From an uncultured Rhodospirillaceae bacterium (GTDB taxonomy: Bacteria > Pseudomonadota > Alphaproteobacteria > CAAGCB01 > CAG-977), in the NCBI GenBank assembly GCA_900553035.1, contig USCC01000032.1, forward strand, positions 1-21,083: 21,083 bases of DNA, in the 5' to 3' direction. The notes below the pieces were generated by a model that worked only from the letters and a program-made list of their open reading frames with translations, made no database searches and was not told the DNA's origin. Both the position numbers and the translations under genes were made by a program. Positions 14,967-21,083 of the stretch are shown in pieces (position 1 is the first letter of the stretch; the number at the start of each line of letters is the position of its first letter).

Positions 14967-16436
14967 TCAGCGGTTTGTTCCGTTCCGGACAGAGACGGCC
15001 GTTCGGACCGCCGCGGCCATGACGCGGTTTTTGTTGCGGGCAAAGCTGGGGCGGCCTTCTTTGCCGTCCATCTGTTTTTTGAATTTATCGGGAACCATGT
15101 CCCATGTTTTCTGCATATCGGCCGGATTTTTCCACAGTTCGGGCTTAAAAACGGCGTCAAGTGTTCCGGCTTCGGCAATATGGACAAGCAGGGGTTTTCC
15201 CGCGTCGTCCTTACGGGCGTAATCGGCGGCGCTCAAGGGTTTCAGCGCGATGACATCCGCAATTTTGCCGGCTTTCGCAGCTGTGAAAAGAAGCGTGTCG
15301 TCGGCAAAACCGGCCGCGTCTTCTGGGGCGGCATACGTCCGGCGGGCTTCTTCCTGTTCCCGCCGGACACGGTGACGTTCCGCATTGCGCTTTTCGGCGA
15401 CCGCTACTTTGGCCGCGGCCGCGGCGGAGGCCGGGTTTCTTTCATGTTCCCGCAGGGAATTTTCGACCTTTCCGATGCTGTCGGTAAAGTGCGTTTCATA
15501 AATGCGGCATCCGGGGGTCGCCAGAACTTCCGCCAGTTTTTCCGCCGAAGCGTCCCGCAGGTTGTTCCCGGCCAGATTCAGCCGCAGAAGGTTCGTCTGC
15601 GGCAGCACGTCAAACAGCCGGGGTGCTCCCGCGTCATCCAACGCGGCTCGTCCGATATCCATATCTGTCAGATTTTTCGCTGCGGGAAGGCTTCGGGCAA
15701 GCGCTTCCAGACCCGCCGGGTCGCCGAAGAACATCCGGCTGACATCCAGGGATTTAAGGCCGGGCATCCGTGCGAAGAGTTCCTTCCACATTTTTCCCGC
15801 TTCGGCAGAATGAAGGGAATTCCCCGACAGGTTCAGCCGTTCCGGTCCTGCCGTCGCTTCGCGTCCCAACCTGTTCACAAAGGCGCTCATATGACCGGAC
15901 AGAAGATGGTCGTTGGGAAGCTCCAGTATTTTCAGACGGCTTTTCCCGATGGCTTCGGCAATGCCGCCGGAGTGGATCGCATCTCCAAAATCACAGTTGT
16001 CGAACCGCAGACATTCAATCCCGGTTTTCGGCAGGACGGACGAAAGATCCCTGTACGCACGGGATCCCAGTTTTGTATCGCAGACGGCCAGTTCGGTAAT
16101 GCCGGTTTGCGGCAGAGCCTTGAAGATTTCGGAAATTCCGTATTGAACACTGAACGACGGTTTTCCCATCTTCTGCCTCAGTCCCGCCGTCAGCAACGGT
16201 GTGACGTCAAAGCGGCTTTTCCTTTCGGCGGCGATGACCAGCTTCCGGGCTTTGGAAGAGGGGAGTATTTTCGCAATGGCCGTACCGACGCCGTCCGGTG
16301 CGTTCCTGAAAAAATCATGATCCAGAACAAGGGTGTCCGCCGCGGGAGATAAAATCATTTCTGCCGTCTTCCGAGCCTCATCTGCGGAATACCCGACCCG
16401 GTGAAGCGTCCGGACGGCTTTAATCGTATCGAACAT
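14967..16436 (-). CDS. L11: RI-type LRR protein, subfamily B
   Basis: 489 residues from ATG 16436, with AAGGA about eight bases upstream. A GTG seven codons earlier (16457) is in frame, but the ATG gives an N-terminus in register with L10 and L12 (LHRVGYSADEARKTAE, LVLDHDFF). LRRs at about 113-317: ITELAVCDTKLGSRA (113-127), ERLNLSGNSLHSAEAG (about 199-214), LKSLDVSRMFFGDP, LLRLNLAGNNLRDASA (about 283-298), cap TPGCRIYETHF (about 307-317). Ala-rich then Arg/Glu-rich linker (about 333-368). C-terminal module: LLFTAAKAGKIADV (382-395), DDAGKPLLVHIAEAGTLD (about 410-427), VFKPELWKN (429-437), MDGKEGRPSF (456-465), end RNGTNR. Closest relative in the window is L12 (near-identical wording of the C-terminal module). 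Confidence 0.93.
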   Translation of the reverse strand: MFDTIKAVRTLHRVGYSADEARKTAEMILSPAADTLVLDHDFFRNAPDGVGTAIAKILPSSKARKLVIAAERKSRFDVTPLLTAGLRQKMGKPSFSVQYGISEIFKALPQTGITELAVCDTKLGSRAYRDLSSVLPKTGIECLRFDNCDFGDAIHSGGIAEAIGKSRLKILELPNDHLLSGHMSAFVNRLGREATAGPERLNLSGNSLHSAEAGKMWKELFARMPGLKSLDVSRMFFGDPAGLEALARSLPAAKNLTDMDIGRAALDDAGAPRLFDVLPQTNLLRLNLAGNNLRDASAEKLAEVLATPGCRIYETHFTDSIGKVENSLREHERNPASAAAAAKVAVAEKRNAERHRVRREQEEARRTYAAPEDAAGFADDTLLFTAAKAGKIADVIALKPLSAADYARKDDAGKPLLVHIAEAGTLDAVFKPELWKNPADMQKTWDMVPDKFKKQMDGKEGRPSFARNKNRVMAAAVRTAVSVRNGTNR

Positions 16437-16440
16437 GTCC

Positions 16441-16608
16441 TTATCTTCCTTTTTCACGAGGCTGCCGTAAGCTTTTCAAGGCGGTGGAAGCGCTGTTCGT
16501 GTCCTTCATTTTGCCTTCGGACAGCACCGGCCGCCGCCGCGCCAGAGAAAGGCTCATACCGTTTTGACATAATTTTCTGGCGACGGTTCTTTTTTCAGAA
16601 GCATTCAT
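16441..16608 (-). CDS. Small basic ORF (55 aa) leading into L11, hypothetical
   Basis: I do not recognise this protein. It starts at ATG 16608 with GGAAGG seven bases upstream, an excellent ribosome binding site, and its TAA ends four bases before the L11 ATG. It sits in the longest gap of the array (309 nt between L12 and L11). The product is strongly basic (LARRRPVLSEGKMK at 22-35, LRQPREKGR at the end), with one Cys and no membrane segment or LRR. It is not a visible fragment of an LRR paralog. A leader peptide coupled to L11 or a small binding protein are possibilities; a chance ORF cannot be excluded. Confidence 0.5.
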   Translation of the reverse strand: MNASEKRTVARKLCQNGMSLSLARRRPVLSEGKMKDTNSASTALKSLRQPREKGR

Positions 16609-16745
16609 TTTTCATCCTTCCGGAAACCGGTGTCGCGCACCGACGGAAATTCAGTCCGGACCGTTTCAGCGGGCGGCCGGAGAACGTTTTTATAAACAGG
16701 CCTTTGCAGAAAAGCATGTTTCAGCACAGAAGCCGTTCCGCATTT
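16609..16745. other. Intergenic leader before the 55-codon ORF
   Basis: On the minus strand this has a TATAAA box (about 16686-16691) but no acceptable -35 box 16-18 bp upstream, so I do not call a promoter. A small GC-rich dyad (cggtg-cgcga-caccg) near the ORF start and the palindrome gtccggac (16654-16661) are the only structures noticed. The read-through transcript from L13-L12 probably covers it. Confidence 0.4.
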
Positions 16746-18203
16746 CTATCTCCTCGGCCGGCCGGCATTCAAGACGGTTTTCACCGTCTTTGCCATGACT
16801 TTGTTCTTGTTGCGGATGAAGCTGGGACGGCCGTTCCGCCCATCCATCTGCGTTTTGAACCTGTCGGGAACGCAATCCCACAGTTCTTGCATTTTTTTCG
16901 GATTGTTCCAGTGCGTTTCATTGAAAACGGCGTCAAGCGTCCGTGATTCGGCAATATGAATCAAAAGCGGCTTTCCGCCTTCATCCTTTTGAGCATAATC
17001 TGCCGGCGTCAAGGCACGTTTTTCAAGAACCTCGGCAATCTTTCCGGCTTTTGCGGCCACAAAGACATTGGCCGGATCGCCTTTTTCGCCTTCTGAAAAA
17101 GCGGCGTAGGTTGCCCGAGCCTTTTCCTGATCCAGCACGATTCCGTATTTCGCTTCGTTCTTTTTTTCGGCTTCCCTGATTTTTTCAAGGACGGGCGCAG
17201 AGAGAACATTGGAAGGTGTCAACCAGAACGTCCGGCGTTTCGGTACGGCCTGTTCCGTGACGCGGGTCTCATAAATCGTACAATCGTCGTGCGACAGCGC
17301 CTTGGCCAGAGCTTCGCCGTCGTCATCGCGGAGCTCGTTTCCCCCCAGATTGACACGCAGAAGCCCCGTCCGCGGGAACGCCGCAAACAGATCTGCCGCC
17401 CCCCGGGAGTCCAGTTCCGTGACCGATACGTCCAGATCGGTCAGCTGAGGCGCCAGAGTCAGACCTTTGGCCAGAGCACAGACGCTCCGCCGATCCGTCA
17501 GGGCGGCTTCGTTCAGGTTCAGCTTCCGCGCCGCATCGGGCAGCAGAGCAAAGAATCGGTCAATGTCCGGCGAACAGATTTTGTTTTCGGACAGGTCAAT
17601 CTCGGACACGCAAGCTTTCTTGCCCAGTTTTTCCGCAACCGCAACGGCCTCGGCGGAACTCAGGGCGTTGTCCGGCAGCGCCAGTTTTTGCAGGGATCCG
17701 CCGTCTATGCGAGCCTTGAAAGCGCCGTTGCGGATCGCTTCGGCAATGTCCGTGTGACGCGCCGTAAAAGCTGTCAGTGTTTTCGTTTCGCTCAAAGTCC
17801 TGTCCAGAGCGGCATAGGCGGCATCCCCGAACGGCGCGTCCGCAATGGACAGCTCGGCGATTTTCGTCTTGTTCAGACAGCCGAACAACGCGTCGAATTT
17901 CAGGCGGTCGCCAAAGTCCCGGTTACAGTTTGTGCGTAGCAGATGTATCGGCGTATGGGTATATCCGTAAACCGGGTTGTGGTCGGAAATTGTCAGCTTT
18001 GTCGCCTTGGAATCCGGCAGGATTCGAGCCAGCGTTTCTCCGATCCCCTTCGGGGCGCCGCAGAAAAAGGCGTAATCCAGGACGATTTCGCCGTTTTTCG
18101 GTGTCAGAAGAAGGTCGGCCACCTCGGCGGCCTTTTCCTGGGAAGCGTATCCGGCTTTGTACAGCAGGCTGATTGCCTTAAGTCTGCTCGTCAATTCTTC
18201 CAT
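16746..18203 (-). CDS. L12: RI-type LRR protein, subfamily B
   Basis: 485 residues. The ATG lies 9 nt after the L13 stop; the ribosome binding site GGAG begins right at that stop. N-terminus of the subfamily B type (LLYKAGYASQEKAAEVA, 13-29; IVLDYAFF, 40-47; a conserved ILPDSKATKLTI at 61-72). About seven LRRs lie at 115-315: LQKLALPDNALSSAE (171-185), VSEIDLSENKICSPD (199-213), LTDLDVSVTELDSRG (254-268), LLRVNLGGNELRDDDG (281-296), cap HDDCTIYETRV (305-315). Helical charged linker about 335-365. C-terminal module: VFVAAKAGKIAEV (380-392), DEGGKPLLIHIAES (407-420), MDGRNGRPSF (453-462), end NAGRPRR. Second gene of the L13 unit. Confidence 0.93.
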   Translation of the reverse strand: MEELTSRLKAISLLYKAGYASQEKAAEVADLLLTPKNGEIVLDYAFFCGAPKGIGETLARILPDSKATKLTISDHNPVYGYTHTPIHLLRTNCNRDFGDRLKFDALFGCLNKTKIAELSIADAPFGDAAYAALDRTLSETKTLTAFTARHTDIAEAIRNGAFKARIDGGSLQKLALPDNALSSAEAVAVAEKLGKKACVSEIDLSENKICSPDIDRFFALLPDAARKLNLNEAALTDRRSVCALAKGLTLAPQLTDLDVSVTELDSRGAADLFAAFPRTGLLRVNLGGNELRDDDGEALAKALSHDDCTIYETRVTEQAVPKRRTFWLTPSNVLSAPVLEKIREAEKKNEAKYGIVLDQEKARATYAAFSEGEKGDPANVFVAAKAGKIAEVLEKRALTPADYAQKDEGGKPLLIHIAESRTLDAVFNETHWNNPKKMQELWDCVPDRFKTQMDGRNGRPSFIRNKNKVMAKTVKTVLNAGRPRR

Positions 18204-18212
18204 CCTCCGCTC

Positions 18213-19700
18213 CTAACGGTTTGCCGTCCGGTTTTTATGCAGGGCTCGCTGGACGGTTTGCGCCATGATTTTGTTTTTAATCTTCTGCATGGACGGTCGT
18301 CCGTCCGACCCCCGGAACAGTTTTCTGTCCGTCGCCGAAAGAGCCTCGTAAACGGGTTCGACCTCTTTCGCGCTTTCCAGAAAATCAGCGCTGACGACTT
18401 CGGGGATTTTGCGTTTCACGGAAAAAACGTCCAGAAGGCGCATCCCGTCATCGTTTTCACGGGTCAGATCCGCCGCTGAAAAACGGCCGTTCAGTTCCTT
18501 CAGCCGCGTCAGAGCCTGTCCCACATCCCCGAAACGAGCCGCTTCAAACATCAGTCCTTTGACCTCGGCCGGCGTTTTCGCGGACTGCAACTTTTCTTCA
18601 ACCGTAACGCCGGATTTTGCATAGGCGATTTCCTCGGCTTTGTCCTTTTGAGCCTTCTGCAGAGCCGCTTCCTTGCGTGCTTCTTCGGTTGCGGCCAGTT
18701 TTCCCCTCATTCCATAGGAAGCCAGACTGGTCGAAAAACCGTCTTCGTTATCGAACATGCCTGTTTTGTAAAGAGCGGAATCTCCGCTGTTCATGCGGTC
18801 AATGAAAGCCTGCACACCTTCGTCCATAATCGAGTGGTTCGCCCCAATGTTGAGGTGTTCAACCGTCCGCGGCAGAGCCCTGGCAATCCGCTCGGCATCG
18901 CCCGTGCGCAGGTCGCATTCGTTGACGTTCAGATATTTCAACCCCTTCAGATCCGGCAGTTTTTCGATCAAAGCATCCTTTTCCGCATGACGCAGGTAAT
19001 GGTCGCGGAGGCTGAGATGTTTCAGCGAGGGCGGCAGAGCTTCAATCAGATACGGAAATTCCTTGCCGCATCCTTTGTTGACCATCTGCATTTCAAAATG
19101 AGACAGCCGCGATTTTTCCACTCCCTGAGCCAGCCGTTTCATCGCCGGTTCATCAATCGTACAGAAGGAGGAGCACATTTGCGTGATCTGTCCGCTTTCC
19201 AGAGCTTCGGCAATTGCGGGTATGGCGGGCGAAAGGTCAGTTGAACGGAACCACAGAGATGTCACGCCCATTTCCGGCAGGCGTTCAAACAGCCCGGCCA
19301 TTTCTTCGGGCAGGAGGGCGCAGTCATGCATCGTGAGCTGGCCGGCTTTTATACCGGAATCCCTGGAAAGCAGGGGAGATATGTCATATTTTTCCGCCCC
19401 CATGGCCTTCTGTTCTTCGGTGAGGGCATTGTTCATCGTGCGCAGGTGAACGGCGGAGATTTCCCGGCCTTTTACTTCTTTCAGCAGGCGCGCAAAAGCG
19501 CTGACGGCAACGGCGCGATGAGGAAAGTACGCTTCATGCCGGGCGTCGAAATCCAGGCATACCGGTGTCTTAACCATTTCATCCGCATAATGTTTCGCCC
19601 CTTCCGGCGTAACGCCCAAAGCCAGAAGTTCCTCTTCAAATGTCGGAGGTGGCGGCAGTGGTTCGGGACGTTTAAAGACAGATGATAAAAAGGATGGCAT
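18213..19700 (-). CDS. L13: RI-type LRR protein, subfamily A, first gene of the array
   Basis: 495 residues from the ATG at 19700, which has CAGGA upstream and gives MPSFLSSVF, matching the openings of L4, L5, L7 and L8. The frame is open further up to 19874, but that extension would read through the promoter and resembles no paralog. After a Pro-rich stretch (12-19) comes LLALGVTPEGAKHYADEM (25-42), the subfamily A N-terminal motif. About seven LRRs lie at 121-315: LKHLSLRDHYLRHAE (226-240), LKYLNVNECDLRTGD (254-268), VEHLNIGANHSIMDEG (280-295); the cap reads ALYKTGMF. A long helical linker (about 335-372) has many Ala, Lys and Glu. C-terminal module: VKGLMFEAARFGDVGQAL (380-397), VYEALSATDRK (450-460), RGSDGRPSM (463-471), end NRTANR. 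Confidence 0.93.
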   Translation of the reverse strand: MPSFLSSVFKRPEPLPPPPTFEEELLALGVTPEGAKHYADEMVKTPVCLDFDARHEAYFPHRAVAVSAFARLLKEVKGREISAVHLRTMNNALTEEQKAMGAEKYDISPLLSRDSGIKAGQLTMHDCALLPEEMAGLFERLPEMGVTSLWFRSTDLSPAIPAIAEALESGQITQMCSSFCTIDEPAMKRLAQGVEKSRLSHFEMQMVNKGCGKEFPYLIEALPPSLKHLSLRDHYLRHAEKDALIEKLPDLKGLKYLNVNECDLRTGDAERIARALPRTVEHLNIGANHSIMDEGVQAFIDRMNSGDSALYKTGMFDNEDGFSTSLASYGMRGKLAATEEARKEAALQKAQKDKAEEIAYAKSGVTVEEKLQSAKTPAEVKGLMFEAARFGDVGQALTRLKELNGRFSAADLTRENDDGMRLLDVFSVKRKIPEVVSADFLESAKEVEPVYEALSATDRKLFRGSDGRPSMQKIKNKIMAQTVQRALHKNRTANR

Positions 19701-19730
19701 GACATTTTTCCTGCTTCTGTTATCCTTGCA

Positions 19731-19759
19731 AAGATAAATGAAATCGTTGTTCCCGTCAA
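19731..19759 (-). promoter_or_regulatory. Predicted main promoter of the LRR array (L13)
   Basis: On the minus strand: -35 TTGACG (19754-19759), a 17-bp spacer, and -10 TATCTT (19731-19736), directly followed by TGCAAGG (19724-19730). Spacing and flanking elements match the L8 promoter. It supports the downstream start of L13 at 19700. Confidence 0.7.
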
Positions 19760-19760
19760 T

Positions 19761-19776
19761 GTTTTTGGACAAAAAC
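19761..19776. promoter_or_regulatory. Palindromic operator candidate at L13 promoter
   Basis: gttttt-ggac-aaaaac: perfect 6-bp arms around GGAC, one base from the -35 box. It has the same core as the site at 12061-12078. It lies between the two divergent promoters but much nearer to the LRR one. Confidence 0.6.
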
Positions 19777-19817
19777 CAGTATTTTTCAGGTAAGGCGGTC
19801 GGGATGAGGAATAAGGC

Positions 19818-19846
19818 TTGAATTCCCGTGCGAGAAGGCTTATATC
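19818..19846 (+). promoter_or_regulatory. Predicted promoter of the ATP-grasp/GNAT operon
   Basis: TTGAAT (19818-19823), a 17-bp spacer, and TATATC (19841-19846), about 30 nt before the ATG at 19877. It is divergent from the L13 promoter, with about 58 bp between the two -35 boxes. Confidence 0.55.
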
Positions 19847-19876
19847 TCCTCCGGATTCTTTGGTTTTGGAGCAAAA

Positions 19877-20809
19877 ATGAGAGCGGCCGTTTTAAGGGAT
19901 GATGTGGATGGATCGGGGCGTGCGGATGATCTGGATAATCTGCAGGAAGCTGATTTCGTCGGGCGGATTTTATCGGAACGCTATGAAACGATTCAGATTC
20001 CGTTTACGTCCGATCTGGGGAAAACGATGACGGAACTGCGGGCTTTTGCGCCGGATTTCGTATTCAATCTGGTCGAATCATGTTGCGGAGCGGGGGCTTT
20101 GGCCGTTGTTGCGACCGAACTGCTGGAAACGATGCGGATTCCCTTTACGGGGAACCGGACATACGCGCATCTGCTGAGTGCGGACAAGGCGCTGGCCAAA
20201 CGGGTGATGGAACGGGAAGGGATCCCGACTCCTTCGGGTCGTTTTAAAAAGGGGCAGGCGTATATTCTCAAAGCACGGATGGAACATGCTTCCATCGGTC
20301 TGGACGACGGATGTATCGTCTCGCCGGAAACGGCCGAAGAGCTTTCAAAGGTGCTGGAAGACAAGGAGCGTGCGACCGGCCGGGCGTGGATTGCCGAGGA
20401 ATTTGTCGACGGCCGGGAATTCAATGCCGCCCTTTTAGGCGAAGAGCTTCTTCCGCCGGCGGAAATGTGTTTTTCTCCGGATTTTGAAGGCCGCAGGATT
20501 CTGACTTATGAAGCCAAGTGGGATGAAAGCACGCCTGCTTATGCCCGGAGTATGCGTTCTTTTGAACTGGAATCGGATCTGCGGGAGGAATTGTGCGCTC
20601 TGGTGCGAACATGCCGCGCATGTCTGGAGCTGAAGGGCTATGCGCGCGTTGATTTCCGGATGGACGGGGAAGGGCGGCTGTATGTCATTGACGTCAACAC
20701 GAATCCCTGTATTTCGCCGGATGCGGGGTTTATGGCCATGGCCGTCCGGGCTGGGCTGACGCCGGCGGATGTGATTGAAAGGATTGTAAACGATGCTTTC
20801 GTTTCGTAA
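19877..20809 (+). CDS. D-alanine-D-alanine-ligase-like ATP-grasp enzyme
   Basis: 310 residues; the ATG has GGAG six bases upstream. The Ddl-type ATP-grasp fold is recognisable: FVFNLVES (61-68), the region before the ATP site DKALAKRVMEREGIPTP (103-119), the nucleotide loop ILKARMEHASIGL (130-142, in place of KPxxxGSSxG of true Ddl), EEFVDGREFNAALLG (174-188), and the metal/ATP site ARVDF (256-260) with DVNTNP (272-277) followed by SPDAGF. True Ddl usually has HGxxGEDG after FN and Glu in the ExN site; here the first is absent (VESCCGAG) and the second is Asp. So this probably ligates a carboxylate to an amine other than D-Ala-D-Ala; the substrate is unknown. It is translationally overlapped by a GNAT gene. 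Cytosolic. Confidence 0.88.
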   Translation: MRAAVLRDDVDGSGRADDLDNLQEADFVGRILSERYETIQIPFTSDLGKTMTELRAFAPDFVFNLVESCCGAGALAVVATELLETMRIPFTGNRTYAHLLSADKALAKRVMEREGIPTPSGRFKKGQAYILKARMEHASIGLDDGCIVSPETAEELSKVLEDKERATGRAWIAEEFVDGREFNAALLGEELLPPAEMCFSPDFEGRRILTYEAKWDESTPAYARSMRSFELESDLREELCALVRTCRACLELKGYARVDFRMDGEGRLYVIDVNTNPCISPDAGFMAMAVRAGLTPADVIERIVNDAFVS

Positions 20810-21083
20810 GGAAATTTTTCCCGAAGATGTCTTTCGCATTCGCGAGATATTGGAATCAAGCGGTTTTTTTGAAGCGGCACCCGATGAAATCGATGTGGCT
20901 GTGGAACTGGCCGAAGCCGCGCTGAAAGACGGGAACACGCCGGAAAACTATGCCTTTGTTTTTGCGGAAGAGGAAGGCCGCACGGTTGGCTACGCCTGTT
21001 TTGCCCGAGTGCCGTGCACGGTATCGACGTTTGAAATTTACTGGCTGGGCGTTCATGACGACTGCCGCGGCCGGGGAATCGGG
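20793..21083 (+). CDS. GNAT-family N-acetyltransferase, partial (3' end outside window)
   Basis: The first 97 residues are visible; the gene continues past 21083. The ATG at 20793 lies 17 nt inside the end of the ATP-grasp gene, with AAGGA about nine bases upstream. The frame has the GNAT pattern: TVGYACFARVP (about 67-77) as the strand before motif A, then YWLGVHDDCRGRGIG (about 83-97), with the acetyl-CoA-binding R-x-x-G-x-G loop. The overlap shows it is co-expressed with the ligase-like enzyme. An acetyltransferase paired with an amide ligase suggests a small peptide- or amino-acid-modifying pathway, whose remaining genes would lie to the right. Confidence 0.88.
   Translation, partial: MLSFRKEIFPEDVFRIREILESSGFFEAAPDEIDVAVELAEAALKDGNTPENYAFVFAEEEGRTVGYACFARVPCTVSTFEIYWLGVHDDCRGRGIG

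Noticed and set aside
16609..16745. Promoter for the 55-codon ORF and L11
   Set aside because: A TATAAA box is present but no acceptable -35 box lies at 16-18 bp. The genes are more simply read from the L13 promoter.
19701..19874. N-terminal extension of L13 by 58 codons
   Set aside because: It would cover the predicted promoter and operator and has no similarity to the paralogs. The downstream ATG has a ribosome binding site and gives the family opening MPSFLSSVF.

Overview
The window is a compact bacterial chromosome segment of moderately high GC. It has short intergenic gaps, Shine-Dalgarno-preceded starts and sigma70-type promoters with TTGAC-like -35 boxes and 17-bp spacers. I cannot name the organism. 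A free-living or host-associated proteobacterium, possibly alphaproteobacterial, is my guess from style only. Nearly the whole window (637-19700) is one tandem array of thirteen paralogous leucine-rich-repeat (LRR) proteins, all on the minus strand. Here they are called L1 to L13 from left to right; transcription runs from L13 to L1.

Layout: 1-313 is a tandem repeat of about 126-130 bp (2.4 copies), each full unit holding a nested inverted repeat. 314-636 is noncoding, apart from a strong hairpin just past the end of the array. 637-19700 holds L1-L13, each about 380-505 residues, plus two candidate small ORFs (11869-11982 and 16441-16608) that end 3-4 nt before the start codons of L8 and L11. 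19701-19876 is a divergent promoter region. 19877-20809 (plus strand) encodes a D-alanine-D-alanine-ligase-like ATP-grasp enzyme, overlapped by a GNAT acetyltransferase that runs off the window at 21083.

The LRR proteins share one architecture. They have a short N-terminal helical motif, about 6-8 RI-type LRRs of 27-28 residues, a last repeat with a P-x-C/S-x-I/L-Y-E-T-like cap, a charged linker, an ankyrin-like helical module, and a C-terminal signature (DGxxGRPSF, then K-x-K-N-x-V-M-x-x-A-V-R) ending in a basic tail whose last residue is almost always Arg. None shows a signal peptide or membrane segment. Two subfamilies can be told apart by their N-terminal and C-terminal modules, so the array looks like a lineage-specific expansion.

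Reading promoters and terminators by eye, the array splits into about five transcription units: L13-L12-sORF-L11-L10, L9, sORF-L8-L7-L6-L5-L4, L3, and L2-L1. Three of the promoters (before L13, L8 and L2) carry a related A/T-armed palindrome with a GGAC/GTCC centre at or near the -35 box, which suggests one regulator controls the repertoire. The function is unknown. RI-type LRRs plus an ankyrin-like module without an export signal fit a set of protein-binding factors or secreted effectors, but nothing in the window proves secretion.
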